From an uncultured Pirellulaceae bacterium (lineage in GTDB: Bacteria > Planctomycetota > Planctomycetia > Pirellulales > Pirellulaceae), in assembly GCA_937967505.1 (NCBI GenBank), contig CALCJM010000014.1:1-64000 (forward strand): DNA of 64,000 nucleotides, read 5' to 3'. Below, piece by piece: positions 15,257 through 24,985 of the stretch (position 1 is its first letter; every line of letters starts with the position of its first letter). The notes beneath the pieces are model-generated. The model saw only the letters and a list, made by a program, of their open reading frames with translations, did not search any database and was not told where the DNA came from. A program made the translations under genes and the position numbers.

Positions 15257-17119
15257 CTATCGCATCTCGGGCCAGCGCGTCTTTGCGGTCATGAGCGATG
15301 CCCGCATTTTTGTGGCACGTTCAATTTGCGCATTGATCAAACGGGACATCGAATCGAGTTCGGAACTGATGTTGGTTTTCAGAGAAACAACCTGACTCTG
15401 ATAAAACTGATCGACTTGCTGTTTGACTGCCACGTGCTGATGCTCTGTTTGCCCTTTGTTAATTTCAGCGATCGCGGCGGCAACCTCCTGCCCCAAGCTA
15501 CTTTCAAACTCAAGTCGCGGGCTGGAAAGTGTTCCACTGAAGGTGGCAGATGATTCAAACCGTTGAAGCGTAGCCAGCGACTGGTTAAGTCGCAGCGCGA
15601 TTTCTTTTCCGCCAGCGACATCATGCAGATGCTCAAAAACCAGTGCGATATTTGAAAAATCGAGTCGCATTGATCCGGAAACGTTCTGGCCGTCTATTTT
15701 TAACTGAATGGCACCGTGCGCCGTGGTTCCTGCCCCCGTCGTCACCAGCATCTCGTTTTCGGTTCCCAGTCGCTGAGGCCCAAGGTGGAATGCCGGAAAA
15801 TTAACCGTCAGCGAATCCTGACACACGCCTAACCTCCGATCTATGCTTCCTCGCAATGCGAAATGCTGATCACCTTGGGCGCGTAAGCTGAATGTTACCG
15901 GCAGGCTATGTTTGGTTGGCTGATCGGAGATTTCAAATGCTTCGCCGGCAAAATTGACGTGCTGTTGGTTGAAACGCCCCGCGCCATCGAAAGTGAGTTT
16001 TTTGATAATGGTAGGACGTTCGAGAGCAGTTCCGGGAATCGGCACAAATGCACCTCGTCCTCGTCCGGGGCATGGGACGGCATTGGCAACCTGAGTACCC
16101 GCACAGCTGGACACATTTTCACGCACCCCCTGAAACCACTCCATGGCATCATTTGCGATTCGCTGATGCAGATCCGTCAACAGCAGTTGTGAGAGTGTCT
16201 CCGGGGAGACCTCCGATGCCATCGACACATTGCCGGCGTCCAATGCACCGGAGTCGTTTTGCCAGGTCGAATCCAGCATGGCGCTATCGGCGGCCGCTTT
16301 TTCTTCCAGTGCCGCCTGCTGTTGTTGTAGCCGTTCAAGCGTTTGAAGGATCTCCGCCAGTTCGCTGGCCTGCTCTCGGTTATCAGAGGCACCACGGAGA
16401 GGGTTGGGCGGACCGTTAAGTCCATGGCGTTCGACCTCATCCATTGAAAGCTGACCATCCGCACTGTTGGAGACCTTGGCGAACGAAGCGGTCACGGCTT
16501 TCAGCCGACCATGATGCTGTTGAAAGTTCCGGTTCCAGTTCTCATTGGTTGTTGACGCCAACTGGTACAGTTTGATGGGGGTTGGTTGCGTGGTATCAGC
16601 GCCAGCCAGGCCTTGGGATTCAAATTGATCCATCCATGCCATCCGGATCTGGTCACCACGGTGCTCAAATCGCCCCAGTGAGGATGGGGAATCGCCTGTC
16701 TGTTGAGCCCGCAGTTCCGCATTCGGAATCAGTAGTGCAGGAGAACTGATGTTGGGCGGCAACGGATTTCTGACCGGCGATGTGCGCGGCACTCCGAACC
16801 TCACCTGACTGGCGCGAGCATTTTCGACAACCAGCTGCCGCCGGGAGAGGGCGGTTTGATCCAGTTCGAAATAGGCAAGGTCAGCCTGAAAGATATTGTT
16901 CAGTGGTTTTGCAGGATCGACCAACGCCAGATCACTGACAAAAACCTTGCCCTTGGCGAGGCGCGTGCGGAGGCGACCAAGTTCGATGTCCATCCCCGTG
17001 GCGGACTCAAGGTGCGCCGTCAACGCGCTCTTGGTCAGTGAGTCGCCAGCGATCGCGGCCCCCGCGCATACCAATGCCAGTAAAATGAATCGAGGAATTA
17101 AATAGGCCAGGCGATACAT
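15257..17119 (-). CDS. TIGR03545-like exported protein
   Basis: 620 residues. An N-terminal signal or membrane anchor (residues 1-25) is followed by LTAHLESATGMDIELGRLRTRL and VFVSDLALVDPAKPLNNIFQ, the AsmA/TIGR03545-type opening in which a membrane-anchored beta-rich protein spans the envelope. The middle has a Gln-rich coiled coil (LAEILQTLERLQQQQAALEEK, about 255-275), and the C-terminus is helical. Function unknown; AsmA-like relatives affect lipid transport or envelope integrity. It lies directly after a TIGR03546-like gene, and that pairing supports both calls. Confidence 0.6.
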   Translation of the reverse strand: MYRLAYLIPRFILLALVCAGAAIAGDSLTKSALTAHLESATGMDIELGRLRTRLAKGKVFVSDLALVDPAKPLNNIFQADLAYFELDQTALSRRQLVVENARASQVRFGVPRTSPVRNPLPPNISSPALLIPNAELRAQQTGDSPSSLGRFEHRGDQIRMAWMDQFESQGLAGADTTQPTPIKLYQLASTTNENWNRNFQQHHGRLKAVTASFAKVSNSADGQLSMDEVERHGLNGPPNPLRGASDNREQASELAEILQTLERLQQQQAALEEKAAADSAMLDSTWQNDSGALDAGNVSMASEVSPETLSQLLLTDLHQRIANDAMEWFQGVRENVSSCAGTQVANAVPCPGRGRGAFVPIPGTALERPTIIKKLTFDGAGRFNQQHVNFAGEAFEISDQPTKHSLPVTFSLRAQGDQHFALRGSIDRRLGVCQDSLTVNFPAFHLGPQRLGTENEMLVTTGAGTTAHGAIQLKIDGQNVSGSMRLDFSNIALVFEHLHDVAGGKEIALRLNQSLATLQRFESSATFSGTLSSPRLEFESSLGQEVAAAIAEINKGQTEHQHVAVKQQVDQFYQSQVVSLKTNISSELDSMSRLINAQIERATKMRASLMTAKTRWPEMR

Positions 17120-17207
17120 TGGTTTTTCAAGATCTGAATGGAGCGAGCGGTCTGAGGGTTCACGCGCACTTAAGCGGCAACAAAATGTGGGGTCAACAAA
17201 TATCTGG

Positions 17208-17810
17208 TCAGGTACTCAAAGCGGACGGTTGACTGGCTGAATCGTGGGGGAGTCCAAACATACGACGCACCCCCGGTTGCAGTATCGAAACAATCGATTT
17301 GAAAACGAAGTACATCGGCAGTGCGGCCATCCCCCAAACCAGCAGGCAACCAACGACGACCGTATTATTCAACTGTAGCCAAACGAAGGCCTCCGTTTGT
17401 GCCAGGTATCTCCAAGTGCCCTGTAGCGATGGTTCCGTCAACAGGAAGTAGCCCACTTGATGAAACCACGGGTCCAATAGCGCCGCGGCGAAAGTGCACA
17501 CGGCAACGGTCAGGATGAAAGTAACCAAATTAAGTGGCAGCAGCATGGCGACAGCGCCAACCACCCACGGGAGGACCGAGAATTTCGGTAGCGCACCGAC
17601 AAGAATTCCCATCACAATCGCCAGTGCCATGCTGCCCGGTGAATTGAGAGGTTGGAAAGCTCTTTTCAGTAAACTCTGACTGGAATGCTCTTTGGTAGCC
17701 AAGGTTCGAACGTCCTTTGTGACCTTTGAAATGTTCCGCTCACTCTTGCTTTTAGAAGATAGGCAAAACAATGTCGATGGAGGTTTGGCAGATCCGGAAA
17801 GTGCTGTCAC
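17208..17810 (-). CDS. TIGR03546/DUF2062-like membrane protein
   Basis: 200 residues. After a variable N-terminus, FQPLNSPGSMALAIVMGILVGALPKFSVLPWVVG matches the start of DUF2062-type membrane proteins, followed by further membrane segments (PLNLVTFILTVAVCTFAAALL, VVGCLLVWGMAALPMYFVF). The start is uncertain: the first 50 residues are atypical and the true start may be internal. It is cotranscribed with the downstream TIGR03545-like gene, 88 bases apart, and presumably acts with it in the envelope. Confidence 0.6.
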   Translation of the reverse strand: MTALSGSAKPPSTLFCLSSKSKSERNISKVTKDVRTLATKEHSSQSLLKRAFQPLNSPGSMALAIVMGILVGALPKFSVLPWVVGAVAMLLPLNLVTFILTVAVCTFAAALLDPWFHQVGYFLLTEPSLQGTWRYLAQTEAFVWLQLNNTVVVGCLLVWGMAALPMYFVFKSIVSILQPGVRRMFGLPHDSASQPSALST

Positions 17811-18076
17811 AAACCGGTATCAACGCACAACTGCGGAACCTGATCGACCAGATCGCAAACACTCCAACCGGCAGGGCAACCGGCACGCGGTAGCAAAACC
17901 GTTAATTTCGGTACAGACGGAACGGAGGGATTGTGAAGCAACAAAAAAGTTTTTGCGGCAGTTCTGGCGTTGTGCTTTCCCTTTGCTGGCAAGCTTGATA
18001 ACATAAGTAAACATTTTCACGAACTGGGGTTCCCCAGTTAGATACCTAACTTAAAAACAAAATTAAGGAATAACCA

Positions 18077-18370
18077 ATGGCGGCACCTCAGGAAATTTAC
18101 GCGGACACCATGGGCGAAATCACACTTTCCGGTGGGATGGTCCGGATTGATCTGGTTTCATTGGCTGGTGGTCAAGTGAAAGAGGGTGAAACGCCCAAAT
18201 TTGAGCCTCGTGCGCGGGTGGTGATGTCTCCCGACGGATTCCTCCGCAGCTTCAGTGCGATGGAGAATTTGGTGAAACAACTGGTTGATGCCGGGCTTGT
18301 GAAGCAAAAAGGCAACGCACCGGCGGGCGACCAGGCCAGTGGAGATTCTGCCAAATCGCCAAATTTTTAG
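18077..18370 (+). CDS. Small hypothetical protein before the type I secretion locus
   Basis: 97 residues. A compact beta-rich N-terminal half (GEITLSGGMVRIDLVSLAG...RARVVMSPDGFLRSF) and a short polar tail. TAAGGAATAACC precedes the ATG, giving a usable ribosome site. No signal peptide. It lies 112 bases upstream of the repeat/RTX gene in the same direction and is probably in the same operon. No known family recognised; similar small genes beside type I exporters may be accessory factors, which is only inference. Confidence 0.6.
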   Translation: MAAPQEIYADTMGEITLSGGMVRIDLVSLAGGQVKEGETPKFEPRARVVMSPDGFLRSFSAMENLVKQLVDAGLVKQKGNAPAGDQASGDSAKSPNF

Positions 18371-18482
18371 TGCGGGCTGAGGAAGTTGGAATATAATCGG
18401 TTTCGTCGTTGTCTTGGTTTCCAATCACCGGAAACCGGGCAACGGTGTTTTATCCCCCCGACCCTGACTATTTCAATATCCC

Positions 18483-21400
18483 ATGAATAGACCACCCGTC
18501 GTTGATGCGTTAAAAACTAATCTTGATTTTGGCCAATCAATCCCATTGGCGGACATGTTCACGGTCTTTGACCCCGACCGTGGCGATGAGATTACAATGT
18601 ATCGCCTGTCCGAAGAGGGATTCGGGGCAGGCCGGTTCGTGGTGAGCACTTTCACTACACCACGCCTGCTCGGTCTTGTTAATGATCTTCAGAACGGCCT
18701 GACCATTGAGCTGACACCTCAAGAGCTTGAAACAATCTCTTACGCAGGTGCCAATGTCGCCGCCGCCGAAACGTTTACTGTCGCCGCATTCGACGGCGAG
18801 CTTTGGAGTGCCCCATCGACGAACTTTGTCTCGACCGGCAACTCTCCTCCTACGGTTGCCGCTATTGCCTCAACCACCGCGCTGAATACCCGCATCTCAC
18901 TTACGGAACTGTTCACCGGTGAAGATCGTGAATCAGAAATTCAATTTTTCAGAATTCGCGACAACGGCAGACGCTTGGTCAACGGGGTCGATGTCAGTGG
19001 CCATTTCGAATTCAACGGCGAGCGGCTTGCCGCCAACGTGTTTCATCAGATCCCGGGAAACCAGATCAGTCGCGCCAGTTACGTTGGCAGCTCAGTCAAG
19101 GGAATCGAATCATTTACCATTCAGGCCAATGATGGTGAATTCAACAGCGCTATTTCGACATCGACCATTGCGTCAGGAAACAGCCGTCCCGAAATCATGC
19201 AGATTGAAGGGGCTCGGGTTGCGGCCAACCGGAAAATTGCCGCCACGGATTTGTTCAAAGTGGTCGATGCGGATGGAGACGCGGGCGTGCGTTACTTTAT
19301 CGCCGATCAAAACCCGGGTGCAGATAGCGGATTCTGGGAACTAAATGGGGTCCGTCAACCTGCCGCTCAGGCATTCCGGGTCGAGGCGGGTGAACTGGAA
19401 ACGCTGTTCTTTGTTGGTGCCACTGATGGTCGCGCCGCAGACAGTATCTATATTCAGGTCTACGACGGTTTCACATTCAGTGAACCAACAACTTTCCAGG
19501 CGATCACGTCAGCCAAGCCAGTCATCGAATCTTCCGGGCGAAGTGTGTCAGCGGGCACCGCTGCCCCGGCTTCGGACTTATTCAATTTTTCCGATGTTGA
19601 TGGTGATACGGCACAGACCTATTACTTTGTTGATCGAAGCACCAACGCCGACGGCGGTCACTTCCTGTTGGACGGCGTCCGCCAGCAGTCGGGACGCTTT
19701 TTCAGGGTCTCGGCAGCGGATCTAAACAAGCTGACCTACCAGGCAGCAGCAAACTCCCAGTCTGAACAAGTTGGAATTCAGGTCTTCGACGGGTTTGAGT
19801 TCAGCGAAATTACCGACGTTACCTTCGGTTCCTCCAGTCCACCGCGAGTCGTCGGAACCGATGCGATGGTTCGCCCATTTGCGTTTATCAATGTCGCTCC
19901 TCTGGTCAATTTCATCGATCCCGACGGCAATAATGTCCAGCGCTACCGGATACTCGATCGCTTCCGGGCCGGCAACACGGGTCAGTTCGAATTGGACGGC
20001 AATCGATTCCCTCATTCAACTTTCTTTGAGGTGACACCGGATGAATTTGACCGGCTTCAATACCGTGGCGGAACCTTTGGGCCACTGACCGAACCCATTC
20101 TGATACAAGGATTTGACGGAGAAGACTGGAGTCCGGTTTCTAGGTTCAACATCACGACAGTCCAGAACGAAGAAGCGCCCGTGGTGGTCGCAAGAGGCAT
20201 CAACGCACGGGTCGGCACCGTGGTTGATTTCCAAACCATGTTCACCGTCAGCGATGCCGGCGGCGATGCCATTCAGACCGTCGGATTCTTTGACACCGGC
20301 GATTTTGACAACAGCGGATTTTTCACAATCGATGGTGTCCGGCAACCAGCCCGACAATTTGTCGAAGTCGATATTGACCTAGTGACTGCCGGACGCGTCA
20401 AGTATCAGGTCGCTGGGGTCAGTTCCCGGGAGCCCTATCGAATTTTTGCAACCGACGGCACCAACCGCAGCACACTGGCCACCGGTGTTTCCAATGCCAT
20501 TACCACGCCGGTAATTACCGCGTCTGCGAATGATATCTCGCTGAACACGATTGAGCGCCGTCCTGTCACCGATTTGATTAACATTTCAGGGGCCGAAGCC
20601 GCTAGGTACCAGGTCTTCGATGCCAATACCAACAGCGCATCCGGTCGCCTAGAACTGGACGGAGTCGCGTTGGCACAGGGTTCTGTTTTGACGCTGACGG
20701 CCGCTGAATTCGAGCGCCTTCAATTTGTGGGAGCAGTCGTTGACCAAGGCCGACAGCTGGACCCAATCCTGATCCGGTCTGAAAGTTCAGTCACCGGATT
20801 CAGTGAATGGGCAAGGGTTAACCTGAACACGGATCAAATTGGTTCGACTCCCACGCCGACCCCATTTCAGTTCCAGCCCTCTCCTGGTCAACCGGCCGGG
20901 GGACCGCTCCGAATCACGTATTCATTTATCGATGTTTCCAGTCAGACCGCTAGGGGAACGGTAATGAATCCGGAGACGCCACCGCTGCCGTTCTACTATC
21001 TGACTGGCGGTGGCAACGACGGTGCCGCTGCCCAGGATCAAGCAATTCAAACGCTTGCTCTCAATCGTGTCCAACGTGAGACTGTGCGTGAGGTTCTTGA
21101 AAATATCGAATCCTTTGCCAATATCGATTTCGTGGAAACAGCAAACGTTGCCGATGCCCAGATCACCTATGGCATTTATGCCTTCCAAGGGCCCGGCTCA
21201 GGACCGCGATATGTGGAAGTGGGACCAAGGGCGATTTTCGACAATGATGGCGTGCTTTTGAAAGAGACCGACCTCAACAACGGACTCAATGAAGAACGCG
21301 GCGATGTCTGGTTCGACATCCAAGAATTTGACGCAAGAAATGCTGCTCTGGATGTTAGTTTGGGATCTTTCTTCCGCAGGGCTGCATTTCAGGGTACTCT

Positions 21401-22346
21401 GGGATCGCTCAGCGCGAGCATCAACTCCGGCCTCTCGATTTTTAACAACTTCCAGTACAACACGATTCTATCCAATGGCAATGGTGGACTGAATGATCCA
21501 TTCCCTGCCTATCCCGAAAGCGCGTCGTCGCTTCAGTTGTACGATGCAGTTGCGATACAGGGACAGTACGGAGCCAACGCGTCCTTCAATACGGATGACA
21601 ATCAATATCGATTCCAAGAAGCGCACCAAACTACGATCTGGGATGCCGGTGGGCGCGATGCAATTAATTTCACCACCAGCACGGTGGACGAAACGATTGA
21701 CTTGCGACAAGGGCAATTCTCTTCGGTCCTTGGCGTGCCTCAATCGCTCCGCATCTCCTACGGTACCGTCATTGAAAACGCGCGTGGTGGCTCCGGAAAC
21801 GATACCATCACCGGAAACGAAACTGCGAACTTCCTGTTCGGTAACGATGGCAACGACAACTTTGTCGGTGGCGGCGGAAACGACGTGTTCTACGGTGGCA
21901 ATGGCAGCGACATTTACCAATGGAGCTTTGGCGATGGCCGGGACCTGATCATCGAACAAAACACTCTGGTCAACACCGTCACCCAGCCTAACCTGCGTGA
22001 CAACACGGTTGATATTTTGGAAATCCGTGACCCTACGGCAGCTCTGGATTCGCTGGAGGATGACCTGACGTTCCGACGTTTTGGTGACAATTTGCGAATC
22101 GACCTGACCTTCAACCAAGGCCCCGGTCAAGGCACCGTCACCATTCGGGACTATGCAAATGAAGACTCACAGGTTGAACGGCTGCGATTGTTTGATAACC
22201 AGGGATTGCAGATATCCGAAATCGACCTCACGTCAATTTTCGATGCCGCAACCAGTCAGCCACAACGGTTCCAGGTGACTGGCAGCCGATTGATCGATGC
22301 AGACAACCCCGCAGCGGGATCCATCGGAATCGCCACGCCTGTCTGA
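18483..22346 (+). CDS. Large RTX protein with serralysin-like C-terminus lacking HExxH
   Basis: 1,287 residues without an N-terminal signal, as expected for a type I secretion substrate. Residues 1 to about 790 form about seven repeats of roughly 100-115 residues (LFxxxDxDGD, ...F.LDGVRQ...F.V...EL..L.Y.G, ...I.V.DG..FSE). A TPTP linker follows. The C-terminal third resembles the M10 serralysin fold: ITYSFID near 820, IDFVETANVADAQITYG, YDAVAIQGQYGAN, TIWDAGGRDAINFTTS, IDLRQGQFSSV and IENARGGSGND. Then come calcium-binding RTX nonapeptides (GGSGNDTITGN, FGNDGNDNFVGG, GGGNDVFYGG). Where HExxHxxGxxH should stand (about 963-980) the sequence reads RAAFQGTLGSLSAS, so no zinc site is seen. Probably an adhesin or inactive protease homologue. 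Confidence 0.8.
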   Translation: MNRPPVVDALKTNLDFGQSIPLADMFTVFDPDRGDEITMYRLSEEGFGAGRFVVSTFTTPRLLGLVNDLQNGLTIELTPQELETISYAGANVAAAETFTVAAFDGELWSAPSTNFVSTGNSPPTVAAIASTTALNTRISLTELFTGEDRESEIQFFRIRDNGRRLVNGVDVSGHFEFNGERLAANVFHQIPGNQISRASYVGSSVKGIESFTIQANDGEFNSAISTSTIASGNSRPEIMQIEGARVAANRKIAATDLFKVVDADGDAGVRYFIADQNPGADSGFWELNGVRQPAAQAFRVEAGELETLFFVGATDGRAADSIYIQVYDGFTFSEPTTFQAITSAKPVIESSGRSVSAGTAAPASDLFNFSDVDGDTAQTYYFVDRSTNADGGHFLLDGVRQQSGRFFRVSAADLNKLTYQAAANSQSEQVGIQVFDGFEFSEITDVTFGSSSPPRVVGTDAMVRPFAFINVAPLVNFIDPDGNNVQRYRILDRFRAGNTGQFELDGNRFPHSTFFEVTPDEFDRLQYRGGTFGPLTEPILIQGFDGEDWSPVSRFNITTVQNEEAPVVVARGINARVGTVVDFQTMFTVSDAGGDAIQTVGFFDTGDFDNSGFFTIDGVRQPARQFVEVDIDLVTAGRVKYQVAGVSSREPYRIFATDGTNRSTLATGVSNAITTPVITASANDISLNTIERRPVTDLINISGAEAARYQVFDANTNSASGRLELDGVALAQGSVLTLTAAEFERLQFVGAVVDQGRQLDPILIRSESSVTGFSEWARVNLNTDQIGSTPTPTPFQFQPSPGQPAGGPLRITYSFIDVSSQTARGTVMNPETPPLPFYYLTGGGNDGAAAQDQAIQTLALNRVQRETVREVLENIESFANIDFVETANVADAQITYGIYAFQGPGSGPRYVEVGPRAIFDNDGVLLKETDLNNGLNEERGDVWFDIQEFDARNAALDVSLGSFFRRAAFQGTLGSLSASINSGLSIFNNFQYNTILSNGNGGLNDPFPAYPESASSLQLYDAVAIQGQYGANASFNTDDNQYRFQEAHQTTIWDAGGRDAINFTTSTVDETIDLRQGQFSSVLGVPQSLRISYGTVIENARGGSGNDTITGNETANFLFGNDGNDNFVGGGGNDVFYGGNGSDIYQWSFGDGRDLIIEQNTLVNTVTQPNLRDNTVDILEIRDPTAALDSLEDDLTFRRFGDNLRIDLTFNQGPGQGTVTIRDYANEDSQVERLRLFDNQGLQISEIDLTSIFDAATSQPQRFQVTGSRLIDADNPAAGSIGIATPV

Positions 22347-22378
22347 TCAGGTGAATCCGGTCAAATTGAAAACTGTCA

Positions 22379-22412
22379 GGGCTGCGTTTGTTGGAACGCG
22401 GCCCTTTTTTTT
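22379..22412 (+). terminator. Intrinsic terminator after the RTX gene
   Basis: GGGCTGCGTT pairs with AACGCGGCCC (one G-U pair) around TGTTGG and is followed by eight T. It lies 33 bases after the stop codon and would separate the abundant substrate transcript from the exporter genes. Confidence 0.75.
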
Positions 22413-22633
22413 CGATACTGTTAGCGATTCCATACAACCGCAGGATCGGCCCGATCGGTAGATCAGCCCGTTAAACTCTACCGTTGGTACGAGTTTCCCT
22501 ATCTCTGACGCTACTTTCACACCTCAATCATGGGTGGATCTCTGAAAAACTCTGTTCATGTCGTTGCCAGGGGGTAAAATGAGGGGTCAGGTCCGTTCTG
22601 GCGATACGTCGTTTCGCAATTCACCGCCACGCC

Positions 22634-24985
22634 ATGAACCATCTTTCCCAATCAGACCAGGGCGACACCGATCCGGTCGCAGCTGAGGGGTTGTCCCCGG
22701 AAGAACTGAAAACGCACTCCCGTCCCAAATCCGGGACGACCGGGACCGGCAGAAACGACGCCAAATCTTTTGCCAATGCCCAGCAACCATCTACTGATGG
22801 CAGTGCGACCTCCAGTACAGAAACGCCCGAAAGCGACCCGTCTCCCAAACACACGTCACTAATTTGCCTTGCCCTCGTCGCCCGGCACCATGGGATCGAC
22901 GTCAGTGCCGAACGGCTGATTCACGATTATTCGCTGGAACACGAAGAAGCCAGTCTGCGACGTTTTTTGCGTATTGCCAAAGACACCGGCCTGAAAACAC
23001 GCCACACCCATTTTACCTGGCGACAGTTAGAAAAACTGGGCGAAGCGTTTCCCGTTATCGCCCGGCTTACCAACGGCAACTACGTGATCATCGTGGGCAC
23101 ACGCCAGCAGGATGACCAAGGCACTACCGTCACTCAGGCGGCCGTCTATGACCCGCTGGCAGACAAGCAGGGGTTTATCTACCTAGACCGAAAGGACTTC
23201 GAGAAAGCGTGGAAGGGCGAGGTCATCCTGTCCAAACGCACCTTTGCGTTGCTGGACTCGAAGCAACCCTTCAGTCTAAAGTGGTTCATTCCGGAGATGT
23301 TCAAGCAGCGTACCGCATTCGTCGATGTAGCGGTCGCGGCACTGTTCATTCACCTGATCGCACTGGTAGTTCCACTGTATTTCCAGATCGTGATTGACAA
23401 GGTCCTAGTCAACTACGCGATCCAGACCCTGCACGTACTAACGGCAGGAATCGCGATCGCGCTGGTCTTCGACGCCATTCTGGGTTACCTGCGCAGTTAC
23501 CTGCTACTGCACGCGACCAGCAAGATCGACATCCGCGTCGCCACCCGGACTTTCGGGCATCTGTTGAAATTGCCAATGAGCTTTTTCGAGCATGCGACCG
23601 CTGGTGTACTGACCAAACACATGCAGCAAACGAACCAGATTCGCGAATTTCTCACCGGCAATCTGTTCCTGACGCTGCTGGATTCGACGGCGTTGTTCAT
23701 TTTCCTGCCGATGCTGCTGTTCTACAGCGTGCCACTAACGGTGGTGGTGCTGGGTTTCTCGTTGGCTTTGGCGATCAACATCGGTGTTTTGTTGGGCCCT
23801 TATCGTCGGCGTCTGGAAGCGCTTTACGATGCCGAAGGTGAGCGGCAGGCGATGTTGGTCGAAACCATCCACGGCATCCAGACCGTCAAAGCATTGTCCA
23901 TGGAACCTGTGCAGCGCAAGAACTGGGACCAGAGTTCAGCGCAGGCAGTGGCCATGCATTTCCGCGTTGGTAAAATCTCGATCGCCGCAACCACGATCTC
24001 GAAACTGTTGGAAAAACTCCTGACCGTTGTCGTTGTTTTCTACGGAGCATCGTTGGTGCTGGGAAAAAACATGACCGTTGGTGAACTGGTTGCGTTCCAG
24101 ATGATTTCGGGGCGGGTCACCGGACCACTGGTCCAGTTGGTCTCGCTGGTCCATTCCTATCAACAGTGCGCGCTGTCGGTGAGAATGTTGGGGACCGTGA
24201 TGAATCGTGACGCCGAAGCGGGAATCGGGCGCGGTTTGCGTCCCGTCATCGAGGGGCAGATGGAATTTGAGGGCGTCAGCTTTCACTACAATCCCACCAG
24301 TCCTCCTGCGCTGGACGACGTGTCGTTCACTATCGGTGCCGGCAAGGTCGTTGGCATCGTCGGTCGCAGTGGATCCGGAAAGACAACGCTGACCCGCATG
24401 ATCCAGGGCATGCACCAGCCTCAGCGCGGCCTGATTCGCCTGGATAAACTGGACATGCGCGAACTGGATATTGCTCATGTCCGCCAGAACATTGGCGTCG
24501 TGCTGCAGGACAACTTTCTGTTCCGCGGCACCATCCGCGAGAACATTGCAATGGCGAAATCCAACAGCAGCTTTCAGGAAATTGTCTATGTTTCACGAAT
24601 GGCCGGCGCCGCCGAATTTATCGAACGAATGCCCCAGTCGTACGACACGATGCTTGAGGAGAACGGTGCCAACCTCTCCGGCGGCCAGAAACAGCGTCTG
24701 GCCATCGCGCGGGCGTTACTGAAAGACCCGCGCCTGCTGATTTTCGATGAAGCTACCAGCGCACTGGACCCGGAGAGTGAAGCGATTATCCAGCGCAACC
24801 TGAAGGTCATCGCCAAAGGTCGCACGGTAATCATTGTTTCCCACCGTCTGTCCACACTGGTCGATTGCGATCAGATCGTGGTATTGGAGCAGGGGAAAGT
24901 GGATATGGTTGGCACGCACCGGCAATTGCTGGACAAATGTGAGGTCTATCAGGATTTGTGGTATCAGCAAATGGGGCGCTCATGA
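22634..24985 (+). CDS. HlyB-type ABC exporter with inactive C39-like domain
   Basis: 783 residues. After a polar N-terminal extension of about 65 residues comes a C39-like domain (about 70-200) in which the peptidase Cys is missing (TSLICLALVARHHG) and the His position reads NGNYVIIVG, so it should bind rather than cleave the substrate, as in HlyB. Six membrane helices lie at about 225-500. The ATPase domain has Walker A GRSGSGKTTL (near 578), Q-loop LQDNFLF, signature LSGGQKQRL (near 681), Walker B LLIFDEATSALD and switch VSHRLSTL. It likely exports the upstream RTX protein in one step. The stop overlaps the next start (ATGA). Confidence 0.88.
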   Translation: MNHLSQSDQGDTDPVAAEGLSPEELKTHSRPKSGTTGTGRNDAKSFANAQQPSTDGSATSSTETPESDPSPKHTSLICLALVARHHGIDVSAERLIHDYSLEHEEASLRRFLRIAKDTGLKTRHTHFTWRQLEKLGEAFPVIARLTNGNYVIIVGTRQQDDQGTTVTQAAVYDPLADKQGFIYLDRKDFEKAWKGEVILSKRTFALLDSKQPFSLKWFIPEMFKQRTAFVDVAVAALFIHLIALVVPLYFQIVIDKVLVNYAIQTLHVLTAGIAIALVFDAILGYLRSYLLLHATSKIDIRVATRTFGHLLKLPMSFFEHATAGVLTKHMQQTNQIREFLTGNLFLTLLDSTALFIFLPMLLFYSVPLTVVVLGFSLALAINIGVLLGPYRRRLEALYDAEGERQAMLVETIHGIQTVKALSMEPVQRKNWDQSSAQAVAMHFRVGKISIAATTISKLLEKLLTVVVVFYGASLVLGKNMTVGELVAFQMISGRVTGPLVQLVSLVHSYQQCALSVRMLGTVMNRDAEAGIGRGLRPVIEGQMEFEGVSFHYNPTSPPALDDVSFTIGAGKVVGIVGRSGSGKTTLTRMIQGMHQPQRGLIRLDKLDMRELDIAHVRQNIGVVLQDNFLFRGTIRENIAMAKSNSSFQEIVYVSRMAGAAEFIERMPQSYDTMLEENGANLSGGQKQRLAIARALLKDPRLLIFDEATSALDPESEAIIQRNLKVIAKGRTVIIVSHRLSTLVDCDQIVVLEQGKVDMVGTHRQLLDKCEVYQDLWYQQMGRS

